A DNA stretch of 64,000 bases from CAZMGG01 sp964565715 (lineage in GTDB: Bacteria > Planctomycetota > UBA1135 > UBA2386), in the NCBI GenBank assembly GCA_964565715.1, contig CAZMGG010000001.1, positions 62,001-126,000 of the forward strand. The letters are read 5' to 3'. Shown piece after piece: positions 24,747 to 36,118 of the stretch (within the stretch, counting starts at the first letter, position 1; each line of letters opens with the position of its first letter). A model generated the notes under the pieces. It was given only the letters and a program-made list of their open reading frames with translations, was not told where the DNA came from and did not search any database. Position numbers and translations under genes: made by a program.

Positions 24747-26510
24747 TCAGACCATGGCCGTCGTCGCGAACTCTCGGGCCGGTGCGCGACCCTCGAACAC
24801 CATGGTCGCCAGCACCACGAAGGCCACCAGCAGGCCGATGACGCCCCAGGCGGGCTGCACCAGGGCCAGCAGCGGCGTGGCCACGAGCACCAGCAGGAAG
24901 GCGAGGTAGCGGTCGGGCGTGCACCACGCCGGGTCGTCCTGCACCATCCACGCGACGAGGCAGAGCCCGATCACGGGCGCGCTGCCGACGAGCGTGTCCA
25001 GCACCGGGTGGGTGGGATACCAGCCCAGCGCCGACAGCGCCGCCATGCCGGCCAGCGCCACGGCGAGCGCGGCGAAGCAGCGTTCCGCCACCGAGCGTCC
25101 GCCCGCGCGCAGCCAGGCCGACGCATGCCAGAAGAGCAGCAGCGGGAAGACCGGCAGCAGGGTGAAGCCGGGCTGCACCAGGGCGCAGCCGACCAGCAGG
25201 ACGAGCGCCGTCCGCGACAGGCCGAAGGTGCGGCCGGGCAGGCGCCGCTGCGCAAGGACCAGTCCCGCCAACGGCAGCGGCAGGAGCACGAGGAGCAGCA
25301 TCAGCCACGGCGTGGGCAGGATGACGTTCCAAGGCAGGGGCAGCTGTCGTGCGGCGTCGCGCCACAGTTCGCGCCAGACGGGGGTCGCGGCCGGCGTCGC
25401 CGCCGGTTCCTGGTGTCCGAGCACGATCCACCACAGCCGGTTGGTGCGGAAGTGCGGGCGGAGCCGATCGGCGATCCAGCTGGCGCTGGCGGCGTCGTCC
25501 TGCAGCAGCAGCGCGCGCAGCGCGAGACGGCGTGCGTCGGAATCGTCGATCAGCGTGGTGGTCTGGGTGGTCGCGCCGCCGAGGGCGAGCAGGCCGGCCT
25601 CGTCCATGTGGTCCAGGGGTTGCCGCACCAGGTCCTGCCAGAAGTCATCATGCGCCGGTATCGGCTCCATGCGAGCCAGCCAGGCGGGCCCGTGTCGCCG
25701 GGCTTCACGGCAGAGCGTGAGGTCGCGGAAGAGCAGGCCGGCCAGCAGGGACTGCCCGACGGGATCGGGCGCCCAGATGGGAGCCCGCCAGCTTCCCCGG
25801 CGAGGGGGCAGCCATGCTTCGAGCGCCGTCCGATGCGCATCCGACAGAGGCGCCCTCGCACGGTCCAGCGCGGCGAAGCGGGCGCGCCAGAAGGTCTCCC
25901 GTTGGTGGTCCGGTTCCGGTGTCGACGTGGCCTGCAGCAGCAGCGCGACGCCACGGCGCAGGTCGTACCAGGCCACCGGTTCGTCGAGGCGCAGGCCCAA
26001 GGGGGGCAGCAGCAGGCTGCCGCTGCCGGATCCGGATCCGTTGCTGCCGCCGAAGTCGAACCGCTGACGATGGTCCTTGTGGCTGTCGAGGACGTCGATG
26101 GCCAGCACGTCGCCCACCGCGCCGCAGGCGCGCAACTGCAGGACGACCCGATAGCCGACCTGCACGGTCGGCTGGCCGGTCAGCGCCACCGTTCCGGCCC
26201 GCCAGATGGCCGGCATCGCCGGTTCCGGACCGAGGTCGGTGCCGCCGATCTCGATGCGCTGCTCGACGCCGAGGGGGATCTGCACCTGCGTCGACGCCAG
26301 GATGCTCTCCCGCAGCTCCGTCTCGGCCACGTGCAGCAGCGCGCACTGCAGCCAGGGCCCGTCGGCCGGATGCTGCGGCACCGGTGGCACCTGCGGCGCC
26401 GGCGTCGCGGAGCCTGCCTCGGCAGGCGCCTCGTGCGGCCGGACGGGGCGGGTGAGAAGGGCCAGCAGCAGGGCGGCGATCGCAAGCAGCCAGGGCAGAC
26501 GTCGGCGCAT
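24747..26510 (-). CDS. Membrane protein of unknown function with large extracytoplasmic domain
   Basis: I do not recognise the family. The 587-aa product has an N-terminal hydrophobic helix (LPWLLAIAALLLALL) that looks like a signal anchor. A ~350-residue domain follows with a Gly/Ser linker (residues SGSGSGS). Residues ~385-580 then form about six hydrophobic helices, including LMLLLVLLPLPLAGLVL and YLAFLLVLVATPLLALV. The ATG at 26510 is used because it begins directly with the basic-hydrophobic segment, and GGAG lies about 10 bases upstream; longer forms add a non-conserved stretch. It is transcribed away from the Fur-family gene. The layout resembles a sensor or transport accessory protein, but nothing specific supports either. 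Confidence 0.75.
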   Translation of the reverse strand: MRRRLPWLLAIAALLLALLTRPVRPHEAPAEAGSATPAPQVPPVPQHPADGPWLQCALLHVAETELRESILASTQVQIPLGVEQRIEIGGTDLGPEPAMPAIWRAGTVALTGQPTVQVGYRVVLQLRACGAVGDVLAIDVLDSHKDHRQRFDFGGSNGSGSGSGSLLLPPLGLRLDEPVAWYDLRRGVALLLQATSTPEPDHQRETFWRARFAALDRARAPLSDAHRTALEAWLPPRRGSWRAPIWAPDPVGQSLLAGLLFRDLTLCREARRHGPAWLARMEPIPAHDDFWQDLVRQPLDHMDEAGLLALGGATTQTTTLIDDSDARRLALRALLLQDDAASASWIADRLRPHFRTNRLWWIVLGHQEPAATPAATPVWRELWRDAARQLPLPWNVILPTPWLMLLLVLLPLPLAGLVLAQRRLPGRTFGLSRTALVLLVGCALVQPGFTLLPVFPLLLFWHASAWLRAGGRSVAERCFAALAVALAGMAALSALGWYPTHPVLDTLVGSAPVIGLCLVAWMVQDDPAWCTPDRYLAFLLVLVATPLLALVQPAWGVIGLLVAFVVLATMVFEGRAPAREFATTAMV

Positions 26511-26617
26511 GTGGGGGGCTCCTCGGCGCGGAACGCTACCCGGCGCATCGGCGGCTGGGAAGCGGGGCAGTCCCGGCGTCCCCACGGACAGCCCCTTGAT
26601 CTGGATAAGAGCCAAGG

Positions 26618-26632
26618 TTAGACTACGTCTAA
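26618..26632 (+). promoter_or_regulatory. Fur/PerR-type operator and -10 element at the regulator's own start
   Basis: TTAGAC-TAC-GTCTAA is a perfect 6+3+6 palindrome ending immediately before the ATG at 26633. The left arm contains TAGACT (26619-26624), a -10-like hexamer 8 bases from the ATG. Bound repressor would cover both the promoter and the start codon. Autoregulation by the Fur-family protein is inferred from position and from resemblance to Irr/PerR-type boxes (TTAGA ... TCTAA). Confidence 0.65.
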
Positions 26633-27034
26633 ATGCGCGCCGAGACCATCGAACGCCTGGAGCAGGCCGGCATCCGTCCTTCCGCCCAGCGGGTGGCGAT
26701 CGCCGACTACGTCCTGTACACCGATGCCCACCCGTCCGCCGACGAGGTGTGGCAGGCGGTGCAGGCGACCCTGCCGATCGTCTCCCGGGCCACCGTCTAC
26801 AACACCTTGCGGCTGTTCGTCGAGCAGGGGATCCTGCGGGAACTGGTGCTGGCCCAGGGCCGCACGGTCTACGACCCCAACCTGGATCGGCACCATCACT
26901 TCATCGACGACCAGAGCGGGGCCATCGAGGACGTCCCCTGGGGCGCGATCCGCGTCGCCAATGCCGCGGCGCTGCCCGGCTACGATGTCCGCGAGTACTC
27001 GGTGGTGCTGCGCGGGCGGCGCCGGCGGCGATGA
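26633..27034 (+). CDS. Fur-family transcriptional regulator (PerR/Irr-like, no structural zinc cysteines)
   Basis: The 133-aa DNA-binding repressor senses peroxide, iron or haem status. The winged-helix domain is clear: LEQAGIRPSAQRVAIADYV, then HPSADEVWQAV, and the recognition helix SRATVYNTLRLFVEQG. Three histidines (87-89, RHHHF) are the usual metal-sensing site. The CxxC pairs that hold structural zinc in Fur/PerR are absent; the segment reads FIDDQSG. That absence is typical of Irr-like members. The adjacent dps gene on the same strand, 88 bp downstream, supports a peroxide/iron role. A palindrome over its start suggests autoregulation. The C-terminus is unusually Arg-rich. Confidence 0.9.
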   Translation: MRAETIERLEQAGIRPSAQRVAIADYVLYTDAHPSADEVWQAVQATLPIVSRATVYNTLRLFVEQGILRELVLAQGRTVYDPNLDRHHHFIDDQSGAIEDVPWGAIRVANAAALPGYDVREYSVVLRGRRRRR

Positions 27035-27110
27035 CCTGCATCCGGCCCGTGCTTTGCACGAACCACACCTTCCCAGACCACCTAACCAGACCATGACCAC
27101 AACCAAGACC

Positions 27111-27115
27111 AAGGA
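27111..27115 (+). promoter_or_regulatory. Shine-Dalgarno of dps
   Basis: AAGGA lies 7 bases before the GTG at 27123. The upstream in-frame ATG at 27093 has no such site. Confidence 0.5.
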
Positions 27116-27122
27116 ATCTCCC

Positions 27123-27608
27123 GTGACCAAGCTGCACAAGAGCCCCACCTCGCTGCCCGACGACGCCCGCCGGAAGCTCGGCACCGCGCTGAACGAGGCG
27201 CTGACCGACGGCATCGACCTGTTCACCCAGCTGAAGGTCGCGCACTGGAACATCAAGGGACCGCAGTTCCCGGCCCTGCACCCGCTGTTCGACCAGTTCG
27301 CCAGCGAGCTGGCGGCGTTCAACGACGAGGTGGCGGAACGGGCGCTGACGCTGGGCATGCTGGCGGTGGGCACCGCCCGGCACGTGGCGCAGCACTCGCG
27401 CCTGCCGGACTACCCGCAGGACGTGACCGCCGACCTGGAGCACGTGGCGCTGCTGGTCGACCGGATCGGCAAGTACCTGACCGGGATGCGGGCGGTGGGC
27501 ACGCTGGCCGACGAGCTGGGTGACGACCGCACCGTCGACCTCGCCACCACGGTGGTGCAGACCTTCGAGAAGCACGCCTGGTTCCTGCAGGCGACGCTGG
27601 ACCGGTAG
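27123..27608 (+). CDS. dps: Dps-type ferroxidase / DNA-protection protein
   Basis: The 161-aa protein oxidises Fe(II) with peroxide and stores iron in a dodecameric shell. It carries the Dps signatures: the ferroxidase segment KVAHWNIKGPQF with its His, and DQFASELAAFNDEVAERALTLG with the acidic ligands. The four-helix ferritin fold fits the length. I use the GTG start because AAGGA stands 7 bases upstream and it gives the usual MTKL-type N-terminus. An ATG at 27093 would add 10 residues (MTTTKTKESP), which could serve as a basic DNA-binding tail, so it cannot be excluded. It lies downstream of the Fur-family gene and is probably controlled by it. Confidence 0.93.
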   Translation: MTKLHKSPTSLPDDARRKLGTALNEALTDGIDLFTQLKVAHWNIKGPQFPALHPLFDQFASELAAFNDEVAERALTLGMLAVGTARHVAQHSRLPDYPQDVTADLEHVALLVDRIGKYLTGMRAVGTLADELGDDRTVDLATTVVQTFEKHAWFLQATLDR

Positions 27609-27627
27609 CGGGGATCGCCGGCATCGG

Positions 27628-27633
27628 TAGGCT
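27628..27633 (+). promoter_or_regulatory. -10-like TAGGCT, 10 bases before ATG 27644
   Basis: It is one of the near-start TAnnnT hexamers in this window. There is no Shine-Dalgarno. Confidence 0.4.
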
Positions 27634-27643
27634 CTGCCGGCCG

Positions 27644-29628
27644 ATGGTCCTCGCCCGCCGCGTCTCCCCGTTCGTCCCCGCCGTCCTGCTGGCGCTCCTG
27701 CCCGCGCAGGAGCCGCCGGCGGACCCCCTGGCGCTGATCGCCACCGCCGAGCGCCGGCTGCAGCGGCAGGCGCCCGACGAGGACGCCACGCTGCTGCTGT
27801 GGCAGGCGGCGGCGGCGCTGCACGAGCTCACCCCCGGCGCTGCACGCGATGCGGCGGCGGCGACGGTGGCGGCGCTGCTGCCCAAGGCCGATCCGCTCGC
27901 CACGGAGCGCGAGCGGGCGCAGGCGGACGCGGCGCGCAGGATCCTCGCCATCGCCCAGGCCTACCGTTCGCGGCGCTGGTTCGACGCGGCCGACGATTGC
28001 CTCGCGCTGGCCGTGCGCCTCGACGAGGCCGGCGCGCAGAAGGAGGTGCAGGCCCTCGGCGCCGCACGCGGCAGGGACGCGCCGGCGGCCGGGCGCGGCC
28101 GGGCCGATGAGCGGCCGTTGATCGCGCGGCTGCAGGCCGACAACTCCGGCGGCGCGTGGACCGTGGAACAGGGCGAACTGGTGGCGCCGTCGCCGTCGCC
28201 GAAGGGCAGCAACCTCTGGTTCCTGACCACCACGACCCACGCGGACGCCGAGATCTCCGTCGAGATCAGGATCACCGACGTCCAGGGCATCGCGTCGCTG
28301 GTGTTCGGCAGCCACAACGCCCGCGACCAGTTCCGCGCCACCCTGGAGCGTCGCGCCGCCGACGACTGGGCGCTGCGCTGCGAGTGCGACGGTCATGCCC
28401 AGGAGATCCAGGTCGTCGACGGCCGGCCGGAGCCGACGCCGGACGGCTGGCATCGGCTGGTGGTGCGCGTGCGCGACAAGCTGGTGCAGATGCAGATCGA
28501 TGGCGGACCGATGAGCCTCGGCTCGGCGTTGCCCCGCAGCGCCCACGGCAAGATCGGCTTCATCGTCTACGGCATGGACGAGGCGCAGCCGATCCGCTTC
28601 CGCAACCTGACCATCGGGCCGCTGCCGGAGCTGACGCCGGACGCGGCCGCGGTCGCCGCCGAGGCCGAGGCGAAGCGGCGCGAGCGGGTGCTGGCGGCGG
28701 TGACGGCCGGCGAGAAGCTGCTGGCCGACAAGCAGCCGGAGGCGGCGATGCGGGCCCTGCGGCTGGCGCGGACCGACGCGGCCGGGCTGCCGACGGGCAC
28801 CCTGCGCGACAACCTGCTGGCGTCGATCGAGAAGGTGCTGGCTCGGTCCGATTCCCTGCACGGCCGTCGCGAGCGCGCGGCGCGCGAGGCCGCCGACCGC
28901 CTGGGCACGCTGGCCGCGGCCTATCGCGACGCCGGCCGGCTCCGTTGTGCGCTGGCGGTGCTGGACGAAGTCCGGGACCTGGACGCGGCCGCGGGCGCCG
29001 GATTGCGCGCCGACGTGGAAGCGGCGTTGACGGCCCAAGCCGTCGCCGAGGCCGCCGCCCGCGCCCAGGAACTGGCGGCGCCGGACGTGGACGATGCCGC
29101 ATTGCAGGCGGCATTCGCCGGCGCCCGCCCGCTGTTCCACAAGGGACACCCATGGACCGTCGATGCGGCCGGCGCCCGCGTGACCGATCTCCGTGACCAG
29201 ACCCTGACGGGGCTGCTGGGCCAGGGCCTGCCCGCCACCGGCGGCCGCTTCGTGGTGCACGTGCATCTGCCGCAGATCGGCGGCCTGGGCGGTTTCGCGT
29301 TCGACGCCCGTGGCGACAACGACTACGGCGTGGTGCTGCTGCGGCGGTCGGCGCAGCGGCTGACCCTCAGCGTGCAGCGCTTCCACCTGGGCCGCTGGCA
29401 GCTGCTGGCGCGGCAGCACGTGCCGGTGCCGGCGTGGCGGACTTCGGGCTGGTTCGAGCTGCGCCTCGATGCCGCCGAAGGGCGCGTGCTGGCGACCTGC
29501 GGCGACGTCGAGCTGACGGTGCCGCGCGACAAGCTCGGCGCCGCGGGTCCGGTGGGACTCTGCGCCGGCGTGAGCGGCCCGGGTCCCGCCGACGTCGTGT
29601 TCCGCGGCTTCCGCCAGCTGGGGGAGAG

Positions 29629-29632
<4 letters not shown>
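27644..29632 (+). CDS. Exported protein with concanavalin/DUF1080-like domains
   Basis: The 662-aa product starts with a signal peptide ending LLALLPAQ. Residues ~25-150 are Ala/Arg-rich helices with a TPR-like look. Residues ~165-330 contain the segment NLWFLTTTTHADAEISVEI, then DQFRATLERR and IRFRNLTIGPLPEL, the jelly-roll pattern of DUF1080 (3-keto-disaccharide hydrolase-like/LamG) domains. A second helical region follows, and a second jelly-roll-like domain ends in VVFRGFRQLGER. Catalytic activity is not supported; a carbohydrate-binding role is plausible. Its stop overlaps the S9 peptidase start by ATGA, so they form an operon. Confidence 0.78.
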
Positions 29633-32106
<2,474 letters not shown>

Positions 32107-32170
32107 GTGGGTGGGCCCGTTGGGGGGCAGCCCAGGCTCTTGATTGCTGGTCGAGGCGGATGCCACTGGC

Positions 32171-32176
32171 TAGACT
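32171..32176 (+). promoter_or_regulatory. -10-like TAGACT, 10 bases before ATG 32187
   Basis: It has the same hexamer and similar spacing as the promoter of the Fur-family gene. It supports expression of the small downstream frame. Confidence 0.4.
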
Positions 32177-32186
32177 GCCGGTCATC

Positions 32187-32357
32187 ATGGACCGCGACGT
32201 CAAGAAGAGCCGATCCCTGGCGGACGCCGAGAAGTGGGACCGGGAACAGCAGTGGTCGATGACGCCCGATGAGCGCTTCGAGGTCGCACGGATCCTCCGA
32301 GAGCGGGTCTACGGCAAGGATGCACCCGACGTGCGGCAGGCGGAACGCGAGAAGTGA
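32187..32357 (+). CDS. Small hydrophilic protein (56 aa)
   Basis: This short gene encodes a highly charged protein with segments MDRDVKKSRSLADAEKWDRE, MTPDERFEVARILRERVYG and a terminal APDVRQAEREK. The middle resembles the 'P-E-R-x2-x-A-x2-L-R-x-R-V-Y-G-x-D-A-P-D-V-R' pattern that I associate with small antitoxin-like or toxin-antitoxin-linked proteins, but no partner toxin gene is adjacent. It is probably cytoplasmic and helical. Support for expression is the -10-like TAGACT upstream and the conserved-looking C-terminus. Function is unknown. It lies 18 bp before the DUF2238 gene. Confidence 0.65.
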   Translation: MDRDVKKSRSLADAEKWDREQQWSMTPDERFEVARILRERVYGKDAPDVRQAEREK

Positions 32358-32375
32358 ACGCGAACCTATGTCCCG

Positions 32376-32999
32376 ATGAACGCTCCCGGCCCGCGTCCGT
32401 GGCTCCTGCCCGCGCTGGGCATCGCCTGCATCGGCCTCATGGTCTGGTCGTTCGCCGGCGCCACGGACAAGCCGGTCTGGGCCTTCGAGGTGCTGCCGCT
32501 GGCCGCGGTGCTCGGGGTCTTCGCCGTGCGCAGCCGCCGCTTCCGGTTCAGCGACCTGTCGTATCTCCTGCTGGCGTGGTTCTTCCTGATCCAGTGCCTC
32601 GGCGGTCGCTACACCTTCGCCGAGGTGCCGTTCCCGCGCGCGGTGATGGACGCGCTAGGGCTCGAACGCAACCCGGTGGATCGCATCGGTCACTTCTTCC
32701 AGGGCTTCGTGCCGGCGGTGCTGCTGCGCGAATGGCTGATCCGGCGGCGGGCGATGGCGCCGGGCGGGACGGTGTTCGGGCTGGTGACCGGCTGCTGCCT
32801 CGCGTTCAGCGCCGCCTATGAACTGCTGGAGATGGCGGTGGTGCGGATCTGGTTCCCGGCGGCGGGCCCGGAGTGGCTCGGCATGCAGGGCGATCCGTGG
32901 GACGCGCAGATGGACATGACGATGGCGCTGTCGGGCGCGGTGCTGGCGCAGGTGCTGCTGGGGCGTCTGCACGACCGCAGCATGGCCCGGCTCGGCTGA
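32376..32999 (+). CDS. DUF2238 (YjdF-like) inner-membrane protein
   Basis: The 207-aa integral membrane protein has about six hydrophobic helices. The family hallmarks are DRIGHFFQGFVPAVLLRE and GDPWDAQMDM, with SAAYELLEM between them. These conserved acidic and His residues face the membrane interior in the family, but the transported or modified substrate is not known. It ends 9 bp before the stop of the convergent SBBP-repeat gene. Its upstream neighbour is the 56-aa gene, and the two may be co-transcribed. Confidence 0.9.
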   Translation: MNAPGPRPWLLPALGIACIGLMVWSFAGATDKPVWAFEVLPLAAVLGVFAVRSRRFRFSDLSYLLLAWFFLIQCLGGRYTFAEVPFPRAVMDALGLERNPVDRIGHFFQGFVPAVLLREWLIRRRAMAPGGTVFGLVTGCCLAFSAAYELLEMAVVRIWFPAAGPEWLGMQGDPWDAQMDMTMALSGAVLAQVLLGRLHDRSMARLG

Positions 33000-33008
33000 G
33001 GGGCTGGG

Positions 33009-35390
33009 TCAGCGCACGGTCAGCTCGACGGCGTTGGTCAGCGACACGCCGCCGGACCCGGCGGGGTCGAGGAAGCCGGCCTGCCAGTCGACGATGAGGC
33101 CGCGCAGGGCCGTGTTGTTGGGGATCGGAACGCCCTGGTAGAACCAGCCGCCACCGGCGGCGGCCTGGCCCGGCACGGTGTTGCCCGCCAGCACCACGGT
33201 CTGCACCGACAGCGGGTTGGTCAGCAGCAGGCCGTTGAAGAACGGCGTGCTGGTGCGGCCGAAGCCCGCCACCAGGAAGCCCAGGGTCTGCGCCCGGCCG
33301 TCGTGCACCTGCAGCAGGGCGGTGGTGCCGATCTGGTCCGGCCCGCCGCCGGCCAGCACCGGCACGAAACCGCCGAAGCCCGGCGTGCCGGTGCCGTACG
33401 AGGGCATCGAGCGCGGATCGATGCGGAACAGGAAGGCGTCCTGGGACACCACCGTCGGCGCCATCAGGGCATTGGCGGTGATCGGCAGGTAGTGGGTGGA
33501 GACCTGGCCGGCGACGGCGATCTCCCCGCCCGGCGCCACGTGCAGCGCGGTCAGCTGCTCGACGCCGTTGCCACCGAGCGCCGTGCACCAGTCCAGGGCG
33601 CCGGTGGGCAGGATCCGGTAGAGCACGACGTCGCGGCCGGACGCCGGATGGGTGCGCTTCATGGCGTTCTGCAGCGGCAGGTCGCTGGCGCTGCTCTGGC
33701 CGCCGACCACCGTGGCCAGGCCGGCGTCGACGCCCAGCCGGGAGAAGCTCTCGCCGGCGTCGGCGCCGCCGAGGTAGGTGGCGAACTGCAGGGTCTGGGT
33801 CAGGCCGTCCAGCCGGGCGACGAAGCCGTCCTGCACCGCGCCGCGGGTCGCCTGGATGGGATTCTGCAGCGGCAGGTCGGTGGAGGTGGTGTCGCCGGCG
33901 ATGGTCAGGACGACCGTGCCGGGTCCGATGCCGGCGTGGATCGCCCGCGGGATGTCGTTGCCGCTGCCGCCGTAGTGGCTGGCGAACACCAGCGAACTGG
34001 TCTGGCCGGTGAAGACGAAGACGAAGCCATCGAGTCCGCCGGCGGGCAGCGGCTGGAAGGATGCACCGGTGGTCGGCAGCCCGGAGCCGGTGCCGCTGAC
34101 TGTGCCCGCGATGCAGATGTGGCCCTGGGCGCTGACATCCACGGCGTACGGCGTGCCGCTGAAGCCACAGGCGCTGGAGGCCCAGAGCTGATTGCCCCCG
34201 CGGATCCCAGCCACCACCATGCCGCCGGCCTGCGAGTAGGCATTGGTCATGTACGGGAACGTGCCCTCGTTGCCGACGCCGAGCACGCTGCCCTGCTGCA
34301 CGTCGAGGACCTTCAGGGCGCGCATGCCGGTCTGCAGGCCCGGACCGCCGTAGTAGGTGCACCAGGCGAGCTGACCGCCGGGCTGCAGGGCGGCGAAGAA
34401 CCAGTCGCCGCCGCCCATCAGGGTCGGCTGCACCACGCCCGCCGTGGTGGGGAGGTCCGGCGAGGTGGTGTTGCCGCCGAACACGACCTGATCGTTGGGG
34501 TCGGCGCCCAGCCCCACCGGCACGACGTTGCCCGAGGTGCCGCCGAAGAACGTGGCGAACACGAGGTTGCCGTTCGGGCCGATGCGGGCCACCCAGGCGA
34601 TGTTGGCGCGGTAGGACCAGGGCAGGCCGTTCTGCACGGGGAAGTCGCTCGCCTGGGTGGTGCCGGTCACGATCAGGTGGCCGGTGCGGTCGAGGCCGAC
34701 GCCGGTCACCGTTTCCTGGCCCAGGCTGCCGCCCAGCGCCGTGGCGAAGGTCACCACCGGGTCGATGACCAGCCCCAGCGAGGGATCGAAGGCGTCCAGC
34801 TCGAACGCCAGGTCCATCCCGTGCAGCGCGTAGCGGCAGCGCACCGGCCGGCGGGCGCCGGCGTGTTCCTGCCACACGGACGGCGGCTGCAGGCGCAGCG
34901 TGCCTTCGCCGAGCGGCACCTGCACCGAGCCGTCGGCGAGCAGCCGCGGCGGCGCGGCGGCGTCGACCCGCAGGCGCAGGTCGGCGGCATTCCGGCCGGG
35001 CGCCAGCACCAGGTCGAACTCGAGATCGGCGCCGGCGGCGCGATGGACGAGCGTCACGCCCGGCAGCACCTCGCCGCGCAGGCTCGCGTGGTGCGGCACG
35101 AACGTCCGCCAGCGGCCCGGATCATCGCCGAGGTGGTAGTGGCTCACGCCGCCGAGCCGGCCGACCGGCGTCAGGGTCGCGTTCGCCGAGGTGCCGCGCA
35201 GCGCGAGCGTGCACTCGCCGGCCGGGGTCCGCGCCCGCATCTGTCCCCCCTGCAGGCGCCAGGTCACGGCGCCGGCCCGGCAGTGGAAGGCATCGGGTTC
35301 GGGCATGGGCTCGAACCAGAGGCCGCGTCCCTGGCAGGGGAGGGCGGCGATCGACAGGGCGAGGACGCACGCGGCGGGCAACAGGCGCAT
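33009..35390 (-). CDS. Exported SBBP-repeat beta-propeller protein
   Basis: The 793-aa product has a signal peptide ending AALPCQ and an N-terminal DUF7948-like domain, in which a ~220-residue beta region closes with LGLVIDPVVTFATALGG. About seven SBBP (Seven-Bladed Beta-Propeller) repeats follow, with the shape LAWCTYYGG ... V-x-G-x-T-x-S-x-D-L-P. The last ~130 residues, from YGTGTPGFGG to a terminal GGVSLTNAVELTV, are the shared C-terminal module found in other exported proteins here. Function is unknown. There is no enzyme motif, so it is likely a surface or adhesive structure. Confidence 0.9.
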   Translation of the reverse strand: MRLLPAACVLALSIAALPCQGRGLWFEPMPEPDAFHCRAGAVTWRLQGGQMRARTPAGECTLALRGTSANATLTPVGRLGGVSHYHLGDDPGRWRTFVPHHASLRGEVLPGVTLVHRAAGADLEFDLVLAPGRNAADLRLRVDAAAPPRLLADGSVQVPLGEGTLRLQPPSVWQEHAGARRPVRCRYALHGMDLAFELDAFDPSLGLVIDPVVTFATALGGSLGQETVTGVGLDRTGHLIVTGTTQASDFPVQNGLPWSYRANIAWVARIGPNGNLVFATFFGGTSGNVVPVGLGADPNDQVVFGGNTTSPDLPTTAGVVQPTLMGGGDWFFAALQPGGQLAWCTYYGGPGLQTGMRALKVLDVQQGSVLGVGNEGTFPYMTNAYSQAGGMVVAGIRGGNQLWASSACGFSGTPYAVDVSAQGHICIAGTVSGTGSGLPTTGASFQPLPAGGLDGFVFVFTGQTSSLVFASHYGGSGNDIPRAIHAGIGPGTVVLTIAGDTTSTDLPLQNPIQATRGAVQDGFVARLDGLTQTLQFATYLGGADAGESFSRLGVDAGLATVVGGQSSASDLPLQNAMKRTHPASGRDVVLYRILPTGALDWCTALGGNGVEQLTALHVAPGGEIAVAGQVSTHYLPITANALMAPTVVSQDAFLFRIDPRSMPSYGTGTPGFGGFVPVLAGGGPDQIGTTALLQVHDGRAQTLGFLVAGFGRTSTPFFNGLLLTNPLSVQTVVLAGNTVPGQAAAGGGWFYQGVPIPNNTALRGLIVDWQAGFLDPAGSGGVSLTNAVELTVR

Positions 35391-35428
35391 GGCACGACTC
35401 CGGCGAGGGTTTGGCGCGAGGATAGGCC

Positions 35429-36034
35429 TCAGGCCTCCGGTCGGGCAGCCCCCCGCATGCGGCGGTGGTGCCGCAGGCCGTCACGGACGTAGAGCCCGGC
35501 GCTGCCGGCCACCACGATTGCGGCAAGGGCCAGCGCCGGCCCGGCCAGCCGTTCGCCGAGCCCGGCGCAGAACGCCAGCAGCAGGCCGAACAGCAGCAGG
35601 CTCGCCGCCTTGCCGTGCGCCCGGTGCTCGACCGGCACCGAGCCGTGGCGCAGGCGGATCGCGCAGGAGCCGAGCAGCAGCACGAGGTCGCGCCCGATCA
35701 GCAGGCCGAGGAACCAGGGCGGGATCGGGGCGAAGGCCGGGCCGGTGCGCAGCGCGAGGTAGGTGAACAGCACCACCTGCGCCAGCTTGTCCGCCACCGC
35801 GTCGAGCGTGGCGCCGGTGCGGCTCTGCAGGTGGAAGCGGCGGGCCAGGAAGCCATCGACGACGTCCGACAGGCCGATCGCCACCAGGACCAGCAACGCC
35901 CAGGTCCGCGGCGTGCCGGGGTCGGCGGTGGCCTCGGCGGCGCGGTTGGCCGCCTCGGCGGCGACGACCCAGGCCGGCAGCAGGGCGATCCGCAGGACGG
36001 AGATCGCGTTGGGCAGCCAGCTCGGCACGGTCAT
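35429..36034 (-). CDS. CDP-alcohol phosphatidyltransferase family protein
   Basis: This 201-aa inner-membrane enzyme transfers a phosphatidyl group from CDP-diacylglycerol to an alcohol, as in phosphatidylglycerophosphate synthase. The complete family signature is present: D57-x2-D60-G61-x2-A64-R65-x8-G74-x3-D78-x3-D82, starting in DVVDGFLARR. There are about five hydrophobic helices. The acceptor alcohol (glycerol-3-phosphate or another) cannot be told. The ATG at 36034 gives the canonical MTVPSWLPNAISVLR start and is preceded by CTGGAG. It is divergent from the ABC1 kinase gene, with 84 bp between start codons. Confidence 0.92.
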   Translation of the reverse strand: MTVPSWLPNAISVLRIALLPAWVVAAEAANRAAEATADPGTPRTWALLVLVAIGLSDVVDGFLARRFHLQSRTGATLDAVADKLAQVVLFTYLALRTGPAFAPIPPWFLGLLIGRDLVLLLGSCAIRLRHGSVPVEHRAHGKAASLLLFGLLLAFCAGLGERLAGPALALAAIVVAGSAGLYVRDGLRHHRRMRGAARPEA

Positions 36035-36118
36035 GCTCCAGGTTTGCACCGCCGCGGGCCCGCCGGCAACCCCCGCGATCCGTCCTGATGCGCATGGGAC
36101 GGCGCGGCGCCTGGGTCT

